A DNA stretch of 64,000 bases from Nonomuraea longispora (GTDB taxonomy: Bacteria; Actinomycetota; Actinomycetes; Streptosporangiales; Streptosporangiaceae). Positions 53,140 to 61,715 of this stretch are shown here, piece by piece (position 1 is the first letter of the stretch; every line of letters begins with the position of its first letter). A program made the translations under genes and the position numbers. The stretch is taken from positions 1-64,000 of the forward strand of contig NZ_SMJZ01000012.1 in NCBI RefSeq assembly GCF_004348345.1, written 5' to 3'. The notes under the pieces were generated by a model. It made no database searches and had not been told where the DNA came from. It was given only the letters and a program-made list of their open reading frames with translations.

Positions 53140-53988
53140 ATGAGCTTTCACGATCGGTTCGTCGTCGCCGACGGCTGCACCACCCACTATCTGGAAGCCG
53201 GGGACGGTCCTCCGCTGATCCTCCTGCACGGCGGCGAGTACGGCGCCTCCGCCCGGCTCGCCTGGGAGAACTGCGTCCCGGCGCTGGCCGAGCACCATCG
53301 CGTGCTGGCGCTCGACTTCGTCGGCTTCGGGCACAGCGACAAGCTCCGCGACTTCGGCGGCCAGCGCCGGCTCATGCTGCGGCAGGTCGCCGGCGTGCTG
53401 CGCACCCTGCGCATCGACTCGGCCGACTTCATCGGCACCTCGCTCAGCGGGCGGATGCTGCTCGACGTCGCCAACCGGCCGTCACCCCAGTGGCCGATCC
53501 GCTCGATGGTCGTGGTGGGCACCGGACTGGCCGCCCCGGTGGCGGAGGCCCGCGCCGTACTGGAGGACTTCGACGGCACACTCGACGGCCTGCGCCCGTC
53601 GATGGACGTGCTCTTCCACGACCCGCGCTGGAAGCACAGCGAGGACTACCTGCGCCGCCGCCATGAGTACTGCATGGTCCCGGGCGCGTGGGAGACCGCC
53701 GCGGCGGGCAGCCTGCGCGCGCCGGGACGTGACAGCGGCGAACGACGGCCGCATGTGCGCCCGCCCGCCCGCGACTACGGGCGCGTCGCCGTGCCCACCC
53801 TCCTCGTCCGCGGCCGGTACGACCGGCTGGTGCCGCCGCTGACCTGGCAGGAACTGGCGGCACAGATCCCTGACGTGCGGACCGAGACGATCGACGGCAG
53901 CGGTCACTATCCGCAGATCGAGCGCTCGGCCGAGTTCGTCGAGGTGGCGCTCGGGTTCCTCGCGCGAACGAAGAAGGCGGAGGCGTGA
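53140..53988 (+). CDS. Alpha/beta hydrolase, 282 residues
   Basis: An alpha/beta hydrolase with the oxyanion strand LILLHGGEYG, nucleophile elbow GTSLSGR, acid in RGRYDRLVPP and catalytic histidine in GSGHYPQIE. The overall plan resembles meta-cleavage-product hydrolases and enol-lactonases. It begins six bases after the CoA-transferase subunit. It may act on a ring-cleavage product, but esters are also possible. Confidence 0.88.
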   Translation: MSFHDRFVVADGCTTHYLEAGDGPPLILLHGGEYGASARLAWENCVPALAEHHRVLALDFVGFGHSDKLRDFGGQRRLMLRQVAGVLRTLRIDSADFIGTSLSGRMLLDVANRPSPQWPIRSMVVVGTGLAAPVAEARAVLEDFDGTLDGLRPSMDVLFHDPRWKHSEDYLRRRHEYCMVPGAWETAAAGSLRAPGRDSGERRPHVRPPARDYGRVAVPTLLVRGRYDRLVPPLTWQELAAQIPDVRTETIDGSGHYPQIERSAEFVEVALGFLARTKKAEA

Positions 53989-54770
53989 TGGGCGACGTAT
54001 ACCTGGAGTCCGGCGGCGAGGACGGCCCCGCGGTGCTCTTCCTGCACGGCTCCGGCGCGTCCGGAGCCGTCTGGAGACCGGCGCTGGACCGGCTCCGCGA
54101 GCGCGGCACCCGATGCCGGTGGCTGGTCACCGACCTGCCGGGGCACGGCCGCTCCGGCCATCGTCAGGACTACTCGCCCGAGGGCTACGCCGACCCGGTG
54201 GCCGACGCGGTGGCCGCCGCACTGACCGGCGTCCAGGGCCCGGTGACCGTCGTGGGCCACTCGCTCGGCGGGATGATCGGGATGACCCTCGCGGACCGGA
54301 CTCGCGGCATCACGGTCGGCTCCCTGGCGGTGGTCGCGATGAAGGTCGCCTGGACGGGGGAGGAGCTGGCCCGGCGGGCCGCGACGGCCGAGCGGCCGGT
54401 CCGGGTCTTCCCCGGCGAGGAGCAGGCGCGCGAGCTGTTCGGGCGGGTGTCCGGGATGACCGGGCCCGCGTTCACCGACGAGGATCGCGCCACCGGGGTC
54501 ACGGCCCGCGACGGCGGCTACGGGCTCTCCGGCGATCCGGGCATCGCCAAGGCCGGCCCGGCCACCGGTCCTGAGCTGGCCGCCCGCATGGGCCGGGTGA
54601 CCTGCCCGGTCGAGCTGGCCTGCGGTGACCGCGATCCCGGCATCGACCCGGCGGACATGGCCGAGGTGCTCGGGCACCCGGTGACAGTGCTGCCCGGCGT
54701 GGGGCACAACGTCCACATCGAGCGCCCCGACCTCATCGCCGACCTGGTCGAGCGGGCACTCGGCCGCTGA
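53988..54770 (+). CDS. Alpha/beta hydrolase, 260 residues
   Basis: A second alpha/beta hydrolase with VLFLHGSGASGAVW, nucleophile elbow VGHSLGGMIG, acid in CGDRDPGIDPADM and histidine in LPGVGHNVHIE. I chose the ATG with GGAGG four bases upstream; a GTG one codon earlier also overlaps the previous stop. The catalytic triad is complete. Substrate unknown. Confidence 0.87.
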   Translation: MGDVYLESGGEDGPAVLFLHGSGASGAVWRPALDRLRERGTRCRWLVTDLPGHGRSGHRQDYSPEGYADPVADAVAAALTGVQGPVTVVGHSLGGMIGMTLADRTRGITVGSLAVVAMKVAWTGEELARRAATAERPVRVFPGEEQARELFGRVSGMTGPAFTDEDRATGVTARDGGYGLSGDPGIAKAGPATGPELAARMGRVTCPVELACGDRDPGIDPADMAEVLGHPVTVLPGVGHNVHIERPDLIADLVERALGR

Positions 54771-54790
54771 CGACCGACGAACGGACACGC

Positions 54791-56374
54791 ATGCGAATCG
54801 AGAACCTGCTGCGGCAGAACGCGGTACGACGAGGCCCGCTGCCCGCAGTCATCTGCGACCAGGCCCAGCTGTCCTGGGCCGAGCTGGACATCGAGACCAA
54901 CCGGCTGGCCAACGCGCTGATCGGGCTCGGATACCGCGCGCAGGAGAGGATCGCGCTGGTGATGTCCAACTGCCATCACATCGTGACGGCCTTCCACGGC
55001 GCGTGGAAGGCCAACCTCGTCACCGTGGGGATCAACACCCGGCTGACCGCCCCCGAGATCGCCCGTATCCTCACCCACTCGGGCGCGTCCGCGATCATCT
55101 GTGACACCCCCGCCGCGGTCGAGGCGGCCAGGCAGGTGCCGGGCATCCGCGGCATCCACACCGTCGGCCTGGGCGACGACGAGCAAGGATCGTTCACGCA
55201 CCTGGTCGCCTCCGGTGACCCGGGCGAGGTGCCGGAGAAGGGCACGGGCGACGAGCTGCGCTCGCTGCGCTACACCAGCGGCACCACCGGCGCGTCCAAG
55301 GGCTGCATGGCCACGCACGACCAGCAGCTCGCCAGCACGGCCAACTACCTGTGCGAGGTCAACGTGCCGCGCGGCGGCCCGACCTGGATCTCGGTGCCGC
55401 TGACGCTGGGGGTCGGCGCGTCCTTCGTGACGACCACCGCCTACCTCGGCGTCCCGCTGCTGCTGCGCAGGCGCTTCGACCCGGCCGCGTTCGTCGACGA
55501 CATCGACAGGTTCGGGGTCGAGCACGCCTTCCTGGTGCCGACCATGCTGGTCGACCTGGTGCGGGCGCTGCCCGAGCTCGACCTCACGCGCGCGAGCGCG
55601 CTCGAACTGGTCGGGTACGGCGGCGCGTCGGTGTCGTGGAGCCTGATCCGGTCCCTGGCCGAGGCGCTGGACCTGGAGTTCTACCACGCGTTCGGGGCGA
55701 CGGAGGCGGGGGGTTTCGTGGCGTTGCTCACCCCGGACGACCACCGTAACTTCCTGCGCACCGATGCCACCTCCATCGTCCCGGTGGGCCGGCCGGCCGC
55801 GTTCGCCGAGGTCAAGATCTTCGACGCCGAGGATCGCGAGGTGGCCGTACGGGAGACCGGGGAGATGCGGATCCGGGCGGCCAGCGTGTTCTCCGGCTAC
55901 TGGAGCCAGCCGGAGGTGACCCGAGCGGTGCTCAAGGACGGCTGGCTCCGGCTCGGCGACATGGCCTGGCGGGACGAGCGCGGCTACATCTACCTGGCCG
56001 ACCGGGCGCAGGGCGTCATCCGGTCGGGGGCGCAGAACGTGTATGCCGGTGAGGTCGAGGCGGTGCTGCAGGCCTGCCCCGGCGTGGCCCGCGCCGCGGT
56101 GATCGGCGTGCCGCACGAGCGGTTCGGCGAGTCGGTCAAGGCGCTGGTGCGGCGGGCGCCGGATGCGGCGCTGACGGAGCAGCAGGTCCTCGACTACTGC
56201 GCCGAACGGCTGGCCGGATACAAGCGGCCACGCGAGGTGGAGTTCGTGACCGACCTGCCGGTCGACGAGGGCGGCAAGATCAGGAGGGCCGAGCTGAAGC
56301 GCGTCACCGGGACGCGGCTGCTCGGCGAGGTGACGACCGGCGGCGACGCCGCGGCGAAGGAGTTCAGGCGATGA
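54791..56374 (+). CDS. AMP-forming acyl-CoA synthetase
   Basis: A 527-residue member of the ANL adenylation superfamily. The ATP-binding loop is RYTSGTTGASKGCMA, then YHAFGATEAGGF, RLGDMAWRDERGYIYLADR and the catalytic lysine in GGKIRRAELK at the C-terminus. No carrier domain is present. It would activate a carboxylic acid as a CoA thioester for the CoA-dependent steps that follow. The stop overlaps the start of the CoA-transferase subunit A gene by four bases. Confidence 0.92.
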   Translation: MRIENLLRQNAVRRGPLPAVICDQAQLSWAELDIETNRLANALIGLGYRAQERIALVMSNCHHIVTAFHGAWKANLVTVGINTRLTAPEIARILTHSGASAIICDTPAAVEAARQVPGIRGIHTVGLGDDEQGSFTHLVASGDPGEVPEKGTGDELRSLRYTSGTTGASKGCMATHDQQLASTANYLCEVNVPRGGPTWISVPLTLGVGASFVTTTAYLGVPLLLRRRFDPAAFVDDIDRFGVEHAFLVPTMLVDLVRALPELDLTRASALELVGYGGASVSWSLIRSLAEALDLEFYHAFGATEAGGFVALLTPDDHRNFLRTDATSIVPVGRPAAFAEVKIFDAEDREVAVRETGEMRIRAASVFSGYWSQPEVTRAVLKDGWLRLGDMAWRDERGYIYLADRAQGVIRSGAQNVYAGEVEAVLQACPGVARAAVIGVPHERFGESVKALVRRAPDAALTEQQVLDYCAERLAGYKRPREVEFVTDLPVDEGGKIRRAELKRVTGTRLLGEVTTGGDAAAKEFRR

Positions 56375-57252
56375 GCGCGAACAAGGTGACGACCCCCGAG
56401 GAGGCGGTCGCCGGCATCCCCGACGGAGCCACGATCGCGCTGGGCGGCGTGCACTCCCACAACGGCCCGATGGCGCTGGTGAACGCGCTGATCCGGCGCG
56501 GGGTCAGGGACCTGGAGCTGATCCCGACGCCGAGCGCGGGTGCGCCCGTGGACATGCTCATCGCCGCCGGCTGTGTCAAACGGCTGCACGTGTCCTATGT
56601 CGGGCTGGAGTTCCTCGGCATGGCGCCGAACTACCGCCGGGCCGCGGAGAGCCAGTCGATCGAGATCGTCGAGGGGGATGAGGCGTACATCGTCTACGGC
56701 TTCCGCGCCGGCGCCAGCATGCTGCCGTTCCTGCCGCTTCCCCCGCTGTACGAGGGCACCGACCTGCCCAAGGTCAACAAGAACGTCCGGACGACGACCG
56801 ATCCGTACACCGGACGTACCGTGACCACGATTCCCGCGCTGCGGGCGGACTACGGGCTGTTCCACGCGCAGGTCACCGACCGGAAGGGCAACGCGCAGAT
56901 CTTCGGCCAGCGGCGGTTCGAGGACGTGATGGCGAAGGCGAGCGACCACGTCATCATCAGCTCGGACGAGATCCTGGACGAGTACGCTCCGGCCCCCGAC
57001 CCGCGCCTGGTGTCCATCCCCGGCGCGATCGTGGACATCGTCGCCCACGCGCCCTACGGTTCCCATCCGCTGTCCTCCCCGGGACACTACGCCTACGACC
57101 GGCAGCGGCTGGTGGAGTACCGGGATCTCGCCGCCCAGGACCGGACCAAGGAGTACCTGGACGAGCACGTGTTCGGGGTCGAGGACCACCAGGAATATCT
57201 GGACAAAGTGGGCGCCCGGCGTCTGCTGGGTCTCCAGCAGACGTTCCGCTGA
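56371..57252 (+). CDS. CoA-transferase family I subunit A (IpdA/GctA-like)
   Basis: A 293-residue protein with GIPDGATIALGGVHSHNGPM, the GAPVDMLIAAGCVKRLHVSYVG region, GASMLPFLPLPPLYEGTD and PGAIVDIVAHAPYGSHP, as in IpdA/GctA alpha subunits. It pairs with the beta subunit encoded at 52-53 kb; three genes lie between them. The longer alpha subunit with HPLSSPGHYAYD near its end recalls the IpdA hydrolase branch. It is the last gene of its operon and converges with the aldo-keto reductase gene. Confidence 0.88.
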   Translation: MSANKVTTPEEAVAGIPDGATIALGGVHSHNGPMALVNALIRRGVRDLELIPTPSAGAPVDMLIAAGCVKRLHVSYVGLEFLGMAPNYRRAAESQSIEIVEGDEAYIVYGFRAGASMLPFLPLPPLYEGTDLPKVNKNVRTTTDPYTGRTVTTIPALRADYGLFHAQVTDRKGNAQIFGQRRFEDVMAKASDHVIISSDEILDEYAPAPDPRLVSIPGAIVDIVAHAPYGSHPLSSPGHYAYDRQRLVEYRDLAAQDRTKEYLDEHVFGVEDHQEYLDKVGARRLLGLQQTFR

Positions 57253-57283
57253 GCGGGGCCGGCGCGGGTCCCGGGCCCGGGGC

Positions 57284-58285
57284 CTACCAGGAGTAGGCCT
57301 CCGGCGCGGGGCCCGGGCCGGGGAAGATGGCGTCGAGGCGGTCGAGCGTCTTGTCGTCCAGGGTCACCTCGAAGGCGTGGGTGGAGGCGTCGAGCTGGGC
57401 CAGGGTGCGCGGCCCGATGATCGGCGCGGTCACGCCGGGACGGCCCAGCAGCCAGGCCATCGCGACGTCGGCGGGGCTTTCGCCGAGCTCGTCGCACAGG
57501 TCCTCGAAGGCCTGGACGGCGGCGCGGTGCCGGTCCAGCTTGACCAGTCGCTTGCCTCGGTGGGTGGCCACGTTGGCGCCGGGCAGCGGGGCGCCCATCC
57601 GGTTCTCCCGCTCCTTGCGCAGGATCCCGCCGAGCAGGCCGGCGTCGAGCGGCGACCACGGCATCATGCCGACGCCGTAGTGCGCGCAGGCGGGCAGGAC
57701 TTCCAGCTCGGCGGTGCGTTCGAGCAGGTTGTAGATGGTCTGCTCGCTGACGAGGCCCGGGTGACCGCGCCGGGCGGCGGCTTCCTGCCCGGCGGCGATG
57801 TGCCAGCCGGCGTGGTTCGAGGACCCGACGTAGACGATCTTGCCCTGGGTCTTGAGGACGTCCATCGCCTCCCAGATCTCCTCCCACGGGGTCGATCGGT
57901 CGATGTGGTGCATCTGGTAGATGTCGATGTAGTCCGTGTTCAGCCGCCGTAGCGACGCCTCGCAGGCACGCCTGATGTGCAGCGCGGACAGGCCGGCGTC
58001 GTTCGGCCAGGCGGACATGCGGCCGTACAGCTTGGTGCTGAGCACCGTGCGTTCGCGGCGGCCCCCGCCGGTGGACAGCCACCGGCCGATGATCTGCTCG
58101 GTCAGTCCTTCGCCGAACTGCCAGCCGTACACGTCGGACGTGTCGATCAGGTTGATCCCCAGCTCGTGGGCGCGATCCATGATCTGGAACGCGTCCTCCT
58201 CAGTGGTCTGGGTGCCGAAGTTGTCCGTGCCGAGCACCAGACGGCTGACGGTGAGACCGCTGCGACCGAGATGGGTGAACTCCAC
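57284..58285 (-). CDS. Aldo-keto reductase
   Basis: A 333-residue NADPH-dependent reductase of the YghZ/Tas-like group. The chosen start gives the family's typical N-terminus, VEFTHLGRSGLTVSRLVLG. The GTG has GGAG five bases upstream, and the ATG six codons earlier would put part of the ribosome site inside the gene. The tetrad is visible: Asp and Tyr in LIDTSDVYGW, Lys in VLSTKLYG, His in YQMHHIDRS. It is transcribed away from the aldehyde dehydrogenase; a shared operator lies just upstream of its start. Confidence 0.9.
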   Translation of the reverse strand: MEFTHLGRSGLTVSRLVLGTDNFGTQTTEEDAFQIMDRAHELGINLIDTSDVYGWQFGEGLTEQIIGRWLSTGGGRRERTVLSTKLYGRMSAWPNDAGLSALHIRRACEASLRRLNTDYIDIYQMHHIDRSTPWEEIWEAMDVLKTQGKIVYVGSSNHAGWHIAAGQEAAARRGHPGLVSEQTIYNLLERTAELEVLPACAHYGVGMMPWSPLDAGLLGGILRKERENRMGAPLPGANVATHRGKRLVKLDRHRAAVQAFEDLCDELGESPADVAMAWLLGRPGVTAPIIGPRTLAQLDASTHAFEVTLDDKTLDRLDAIFPGPGPAPEAYSW

Positions 58286-58303
58286 GAGATCTCCAAATTC
58301 CAT

Positions 58304-58314
58304 TTATCGGACGA
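58304..58314. promoter_or_regulatory. Operator candidate TTATCGGACGA, copy 3
   Basis: The motif lies 19 bases before the aldo-keto reductase start in the divergent promoter region shared with the aldehyde dehydrogenase gene. Its right flank (ATGAGTCCTATATTTGAATTT) is, on the other strand, similar to the left flank of the copy at 61,125. Confidence 0.55.
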
Positions 58315-58450
58315 TGAGTCCTATATTTGAATTTATGATGGTAGCGTTCCGGTGCAGACGAGGTAAAGAGCGCTGGTCCGGCAGGCAGTCACGGTTCTGG
58401 CCGCATGTGTACCGGGGCCATGGCACAGATCTGCCCAAGGAGATTCCTCG

Positions 58451-59953
58451 ATGAGCACCAACCTGTCCGAGCACATCGCCGTCGCGGAGTTGCCGGCGGA
58501 GCACAGCTTCGCCGGAGGGGCGCTCCGCGGTGGCGGAGGAGCGGTCTTCCCGACCTGTCATCCGGGTGACGGCTCGCTGATCGCACAGGTCGAGGCGGCC
58601 ACGGCCGGGTTCGTCGACGAAGCCGTCGCGGGCGCGGTCGCGGCTCAGCCTGCCTGGGCGCGCACCTCTCCGCACGAACGCGGGCGGATCCTGCGCACGG
58701 CCGCCGACCTGATCGAGGCGCGGGCCGCACGACTCGTCCACCTGATCGCGCTGGACAACGGCAAGACGCCGGCGGAGGCGCGTGGCGACGTCTTCGTGGC
58801 GGCGGCCCACCTGCGTGCCGCGGCGGGGTGGGCCGCCACCCTTGAAGGCGGCACCCTGCCGGCGGACGGCTCCACGCTGCGGATGACCTTCCGGGAGCCG
58901 GTGGGGGTGGTGGCGGCGGTCATCCCGTTCAACACCACGTTCATGTTCGCGGCGCAGAAGGCCGGCCCGGCGCTGGCGGCGGGCAACGCGATCGTGATCA
59001 AGTCCCCTGAGCTCAGCCCGCTGGCGGCGCCCGTGTTCGCCGAGATCCTCTCGGCTGCCGGACTCCCCGGCGGCCTCGTTCAGGTGCTCCAGGGCGCGGG
59101 AGAGGTCGGCCGTCGGCTGGTCGAGCATCCCGGGGTGAACATGGTGTCGTTCACCGGCAGCACCGCGGTCGGCCGGCAGGTGATGGCCTCGGCGGCGGAC
59201 GGGATGAAACGCGTGCTGCTGGAACTCGGCGGCAAGTCCGCGAACATCGTCTACGCCGACGCGGACCTGGACGCCGCCCTGCACGCCACGGTCGGCGGCA
59301 TCTTCCGCAACGCCGGGCAGCGATGTTTCTCCGGCTCCCGGCTCCTGGTCGAGGAGCCGATCGCGGACGCGTTCGTCGAGCAGGTCGCCGACGTGGCGCG
59401 CTCGATCAGGGTCGGCGACCCGTTCGCGCCGGACACCCAGCTGGGCGCGCTGATCTCGGTCGGCGAGGCCGACAGGGTCCGCGCGATGATCGACACGGCG
59501 GTGGAGCAGGGAGCGCGCGTCCTGGCGGGCGGCGGTCGGCCGCCCGGCGTCCATCCCGGCGGCGCGTTCGTCGCGCCGACCGTGCTGGAGATCCCCTCCG
59601 GGCTGTCGCGCGTGCCCGCCATCGTGTACGACGAGGTCTTCGGGCCGGTGCTCACGGTCCAGCGGTTCAGCGGCGCGGAGCAGGCCGTCACGCTCGCCAA
59701 CGACTCGCCCTTCGGCCTGGTGGGCGGCTGCTGGACCCGTGAACTGGACCGGGCGCTGACGACCGCCAGAGCGGTGCGATCGGGCTGTTTCTGGATCAAC
59801 TCGTACGGGGCACTGGCGCTGGACGCCCCCATCGGCGGCGTCGGCCTGTCAGGTGTCGGCCGCGAGCTCGGCCGGGTGGGGCACGAGGCCTACACGGAGC
59901 TCAAGACGGTGATCGTGGACACCGCCGCGGCCGACGCGCCCCGCTGGTACTGA
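58451..59953 (+). CDS. NAD(P)-dependent aldehyde dehydrogenase
   Basis: A 500-residue aldehyde dehydrogenase with VAAVIPFNTTFMFA, KSPELSPLAAPVF, SFTGSTAVGRQV, the glutamate region LLELGGKSANIVY, and RNAGQRCFSGSR with the catalytic cysteine at about residue 292. DEVFGPVLTVQRF completes the pattern. It may oxidise the aldehyde released by the HpcH/HpaI-type aldolase. The alcohol dehydrogenase gene follows after 27 bases. Confidence 0.93.
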   Translation: MSTNLSEHIAVAELPAEHSFAGGALRGGGGAVFPTCHPGDGSLIAQVEAATAGFVDEAVAGAVAAQPAWARTSPHERGRILRTAADLIEARAARLVHLIALDNGKTPAEARGDVFVAAAHLRAAAGWAATLEGGTLPADGSTLRMTFREPVGVVAAVIPFNTTFMFAAQKAGPALAAGNAIVIKSPELSPLAAPVFAEILSAAGLPGGLVQVLQGAGEVGRRLVEHPGVNMVSFTGSTAVGRQVMASAADGMKRVLLELGGKSANIVYADADLDAALHATVGGIFRNAGQRCFSGSRLLVEEPIADAFVEQVADVARSIRVGDPFAPDTQLGALISVGEADRVRAMIDTAVEQGARVLAGGGRPPGVHPGGAFVAPTVLEIPSGLSRVPAIVYDEVFGPVLTVQRFSGAEQAVTLANDSPFGLVGGCWTRELDRALTTARAVRSGCFWINSYGALALDAPIGGVGLSGVGRELGRVGHEAYTELKTVIVDTAAADAPRWY

Positions 59954-59980
59954 CCTTCAGCCCGACCCCAGGAGTGATCC

Positions 59981-61066
59981 ATGCACGAGCACTACCGAGG
60001 CGCCGTCGTACGGGAGGCGCACGGGCCACTGAGCTTCGAGGACATCCCGCTGCGGGACCTGACCGGTGACGAGGCGCTGATCAGGGTGACCGCCTGCGGG
60101 CTGTGCCACAGCGACGTGCACTTCATGCACGGCACGTCGGGAACGGACTTCCCCTACCTGGTCGGCCATGAGGTGGCCGGCGTCGTCGAGGCTCTGGGGC
60201 CGGACGCGACGGGCGTCGCGCCGGGTGAGAGCGTCGTCGTCGCGCCGATGGTGGCCTGCCGGGACTGCAAGCACTGCCGTTCGGGACGGCCGGAGGCGTG
60301 CGCGTCGAAGCTGCCGCGCCGGCCGGAGGTCACCCTCGGCGACGGCGCCGCCGCGACTCCGGTGCTCGGCGTCGGCGGCCTGGCCGAACGGGTCATCGTC
60401 CCCGCCCGGCAGGCGATCGCGATCGACCCGCGGGTGCCGCCGCCCATCGCCGCGCTGCTCGGCTGCGGCGTGCCCAGCGGCTTCGGCGCGGCCGTCAACA
60501 CCGCGGAGACCGGGCCGGTCGACGACGTGGTGGTCATCGGCTGCGGTGGCGTGGGGATCGCGGCCATCGCCGGGGCCGCGTACGCGCGGGCGCGGCGGAT
60601 CATCGCGATCGACACCAATCCCGGCAAACTCGCCGTCGCCGAACGGTTCGGCGCCACCCACCTCATCGACGCGTCCCAGGAGGGCCCCGGCGACCGCGTC
60701 CGCGGGTTGACCGACGGCCTGGGCGCGGACGTCGTCCTGGACGCGGTCGGCGGGCCCGCGACCTTCGCGACGGCCGACGGCCTGCGGGCCCCCGGCTCGC
60801 GCCTGGTGATCGTCGGCGCCCCCGAGCAGGGGGACGTGGCCGAGGTGCCGCTGCGACGGCTGTTCCTGACGGGAGGGTCGATCAGGGTCTCCATCTGGGG
60901 AGACTGCGTCGCGGCACGGGACCTGCCGCTGCTCGCGAACCTTTATCTGGAGGGCCGGCTGCCGCTGGACGAGTACGTCTCGGGGACGTTCGAGCTCGCC
61001 GACGCGCAGAAGGGTTACGACCGGCTGCTGGCAGGAGAGGCGCTGCGCAGCGTGGTCGTTCCCTGA
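59981..61066 (+). CDS. Zinc-dependent alcohol dehydrogenase (MDR)
   Basis: A 361-residue medium-chain dehydrogenase. The catalytic zinc site is TACGLCHSDVHFMHG and GHEVAGVVEALG. The structural zinc has four cysteines in CRDCKHCRSGRPEAC. The cofactor site is VVIGCGGVGIAAIAGA followed by IIAIDTNP, where the aspartate favours NAD. It would interconvert an alcohol and an aldehyde, in line with the adjacent aldehyde dehydrogenase. Confidence 0.92.
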   Translation: MHEHYRGAVVREAHGPLSFEDIPLRDLTGDEALIRVTACGLCHSDVHFMHGTSGTDFPYLVGHEVAGVVEALGPDATGVAPGESVVVAPMVACRDCKHCRSGRPEACASKLPRRPEVTLGDGAAATPVLGVGGLAERVIVPARQAIAIDPRVPPPIAALLGCGVPSGFGAAVNTAETGPVDDVVVIGCGGVGIAAIAGAAYARARRIIAIDTNPGKLAVAERFGATHLIDASQEGPGDRVRGLTDGLGADVVLDAVGGPATFATADGLRAPGSRLVIVGAPEQGDVAEVPLRRLFLTGGSIRVSIWGDCVAARDLPLLANLYLEGRLPLDEYVSGTFELADAQKGYDRLLAGEALRSVVVP

Positions 61067-61124
61067 GGTCGTGGTTGACAAGTTGACATCCACGGCCGGA
61101 CAATCAATTCAAATTCCGGACTAC

Positions 61125-61135
61125 TTGTCCGATAA
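61125..61135. promoter_or_regulatory. Operator candidate TTGTCCGATAA, copy 4
   Basis: An exact complement of copy 1. It lies 22 bases before the VOC gene start, in the context CGGACTACTTGTCCG, itself a 5-bp inverted repeat. Its position suggests that it overlaps the promoter of the rightward VOC/hydrolase/monooxygenase operon. Confidence 0.55.
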
Positions 61136-61156
61136 TTGACACACACTGAGGATCAG

Positions 61157-61660
61157 ATGATGGCGACAGCCGATCTCCGCGCACCGCGCTCGCTCAACCA
61201 CATCGCCTATCCGACGTGGGACTCCCAAGCCACGCACGACTTCTACACCGAGGTCCTCAAGTGCGAGCTGCTCACCGCGATCCAGCTGGACGAGGTGCCT
61301 TCCAACGGAGCCCGCACGCCCTACCTGCACACCTTCTTCGGGCTCGGCGACGGCAGCGCCATCGCCTTCTTCGAGGTCGACGACATGCCCAACCCCGGAC
61401 CCGACTCGGTGCCCTCATGGGTGCGGCACATCGCGCTCAACGTCGACTCCATGGAGGAGCTCCACGAGTGGAAGGCGCACTTCGCGGCCAAGGGCGTGGA
61501 GACGGTGGGCATCGTCGACCATGACGGGGTCTGGGAGTCGCTGTACCTCTTCGACCCGAACGGGATCCGGGTCGAGCTGACGTTCCAGACCCGCCCTCTC
61601 GACGACGCCGACGCGCGCGCGGGCGCCGAGACGCTGCGGAAGTGGACCGCGCGCGGGTAG
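61157..61660 (+). CDS. VOC-family protein (glyoxalase-like)
   Basis: A 167-residue single-module VOC protein. It begins with SLNHIAYPTWDSQATHDFYTEV, where a metal histidine is expected, and has AIAFFEVDD, WVRHIALNVDSMEEL and YLFDPNGIRVELTF, whose glutamate completes a metal site. Unlike the VOC protein near 33 kb, its ligand residues look intact. The start is an ATG with GAGGA four bases upstream; the next ATG one codon later is equally possible. It could be a dioxygenase, isomerase or epimerase. Confidence 0.85.
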   Translation: MMATADLRAPRSLNHIAYPTWDSQATHDFYTEVLKCELLTAIQLDEVPSNGARTPYLHTFFGLGDGSAIAFFEVDDMPNPGPDSVPSWVRHIALNVDSMEELHEWKAHFAAKGVETVGIVDHDGVWESLYLFDPNGIRVELTFQTRPLDDADARAGAETLRKWTARG

Positions 61661-61715
61661 CGCACGGCCCGCCGATCCCACCCCTGCCTCATCCGCGCTG
61701 ATCAGGAGCCGCCCC

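Noticed and set aside
57253..57283. GC-rich self-complementary stretch between convergent genes as a terminator
   Set aside because: The complementarity is short and overlapping (GGGTCCCGGGCCCGG); no single convincing hairpin stands out.
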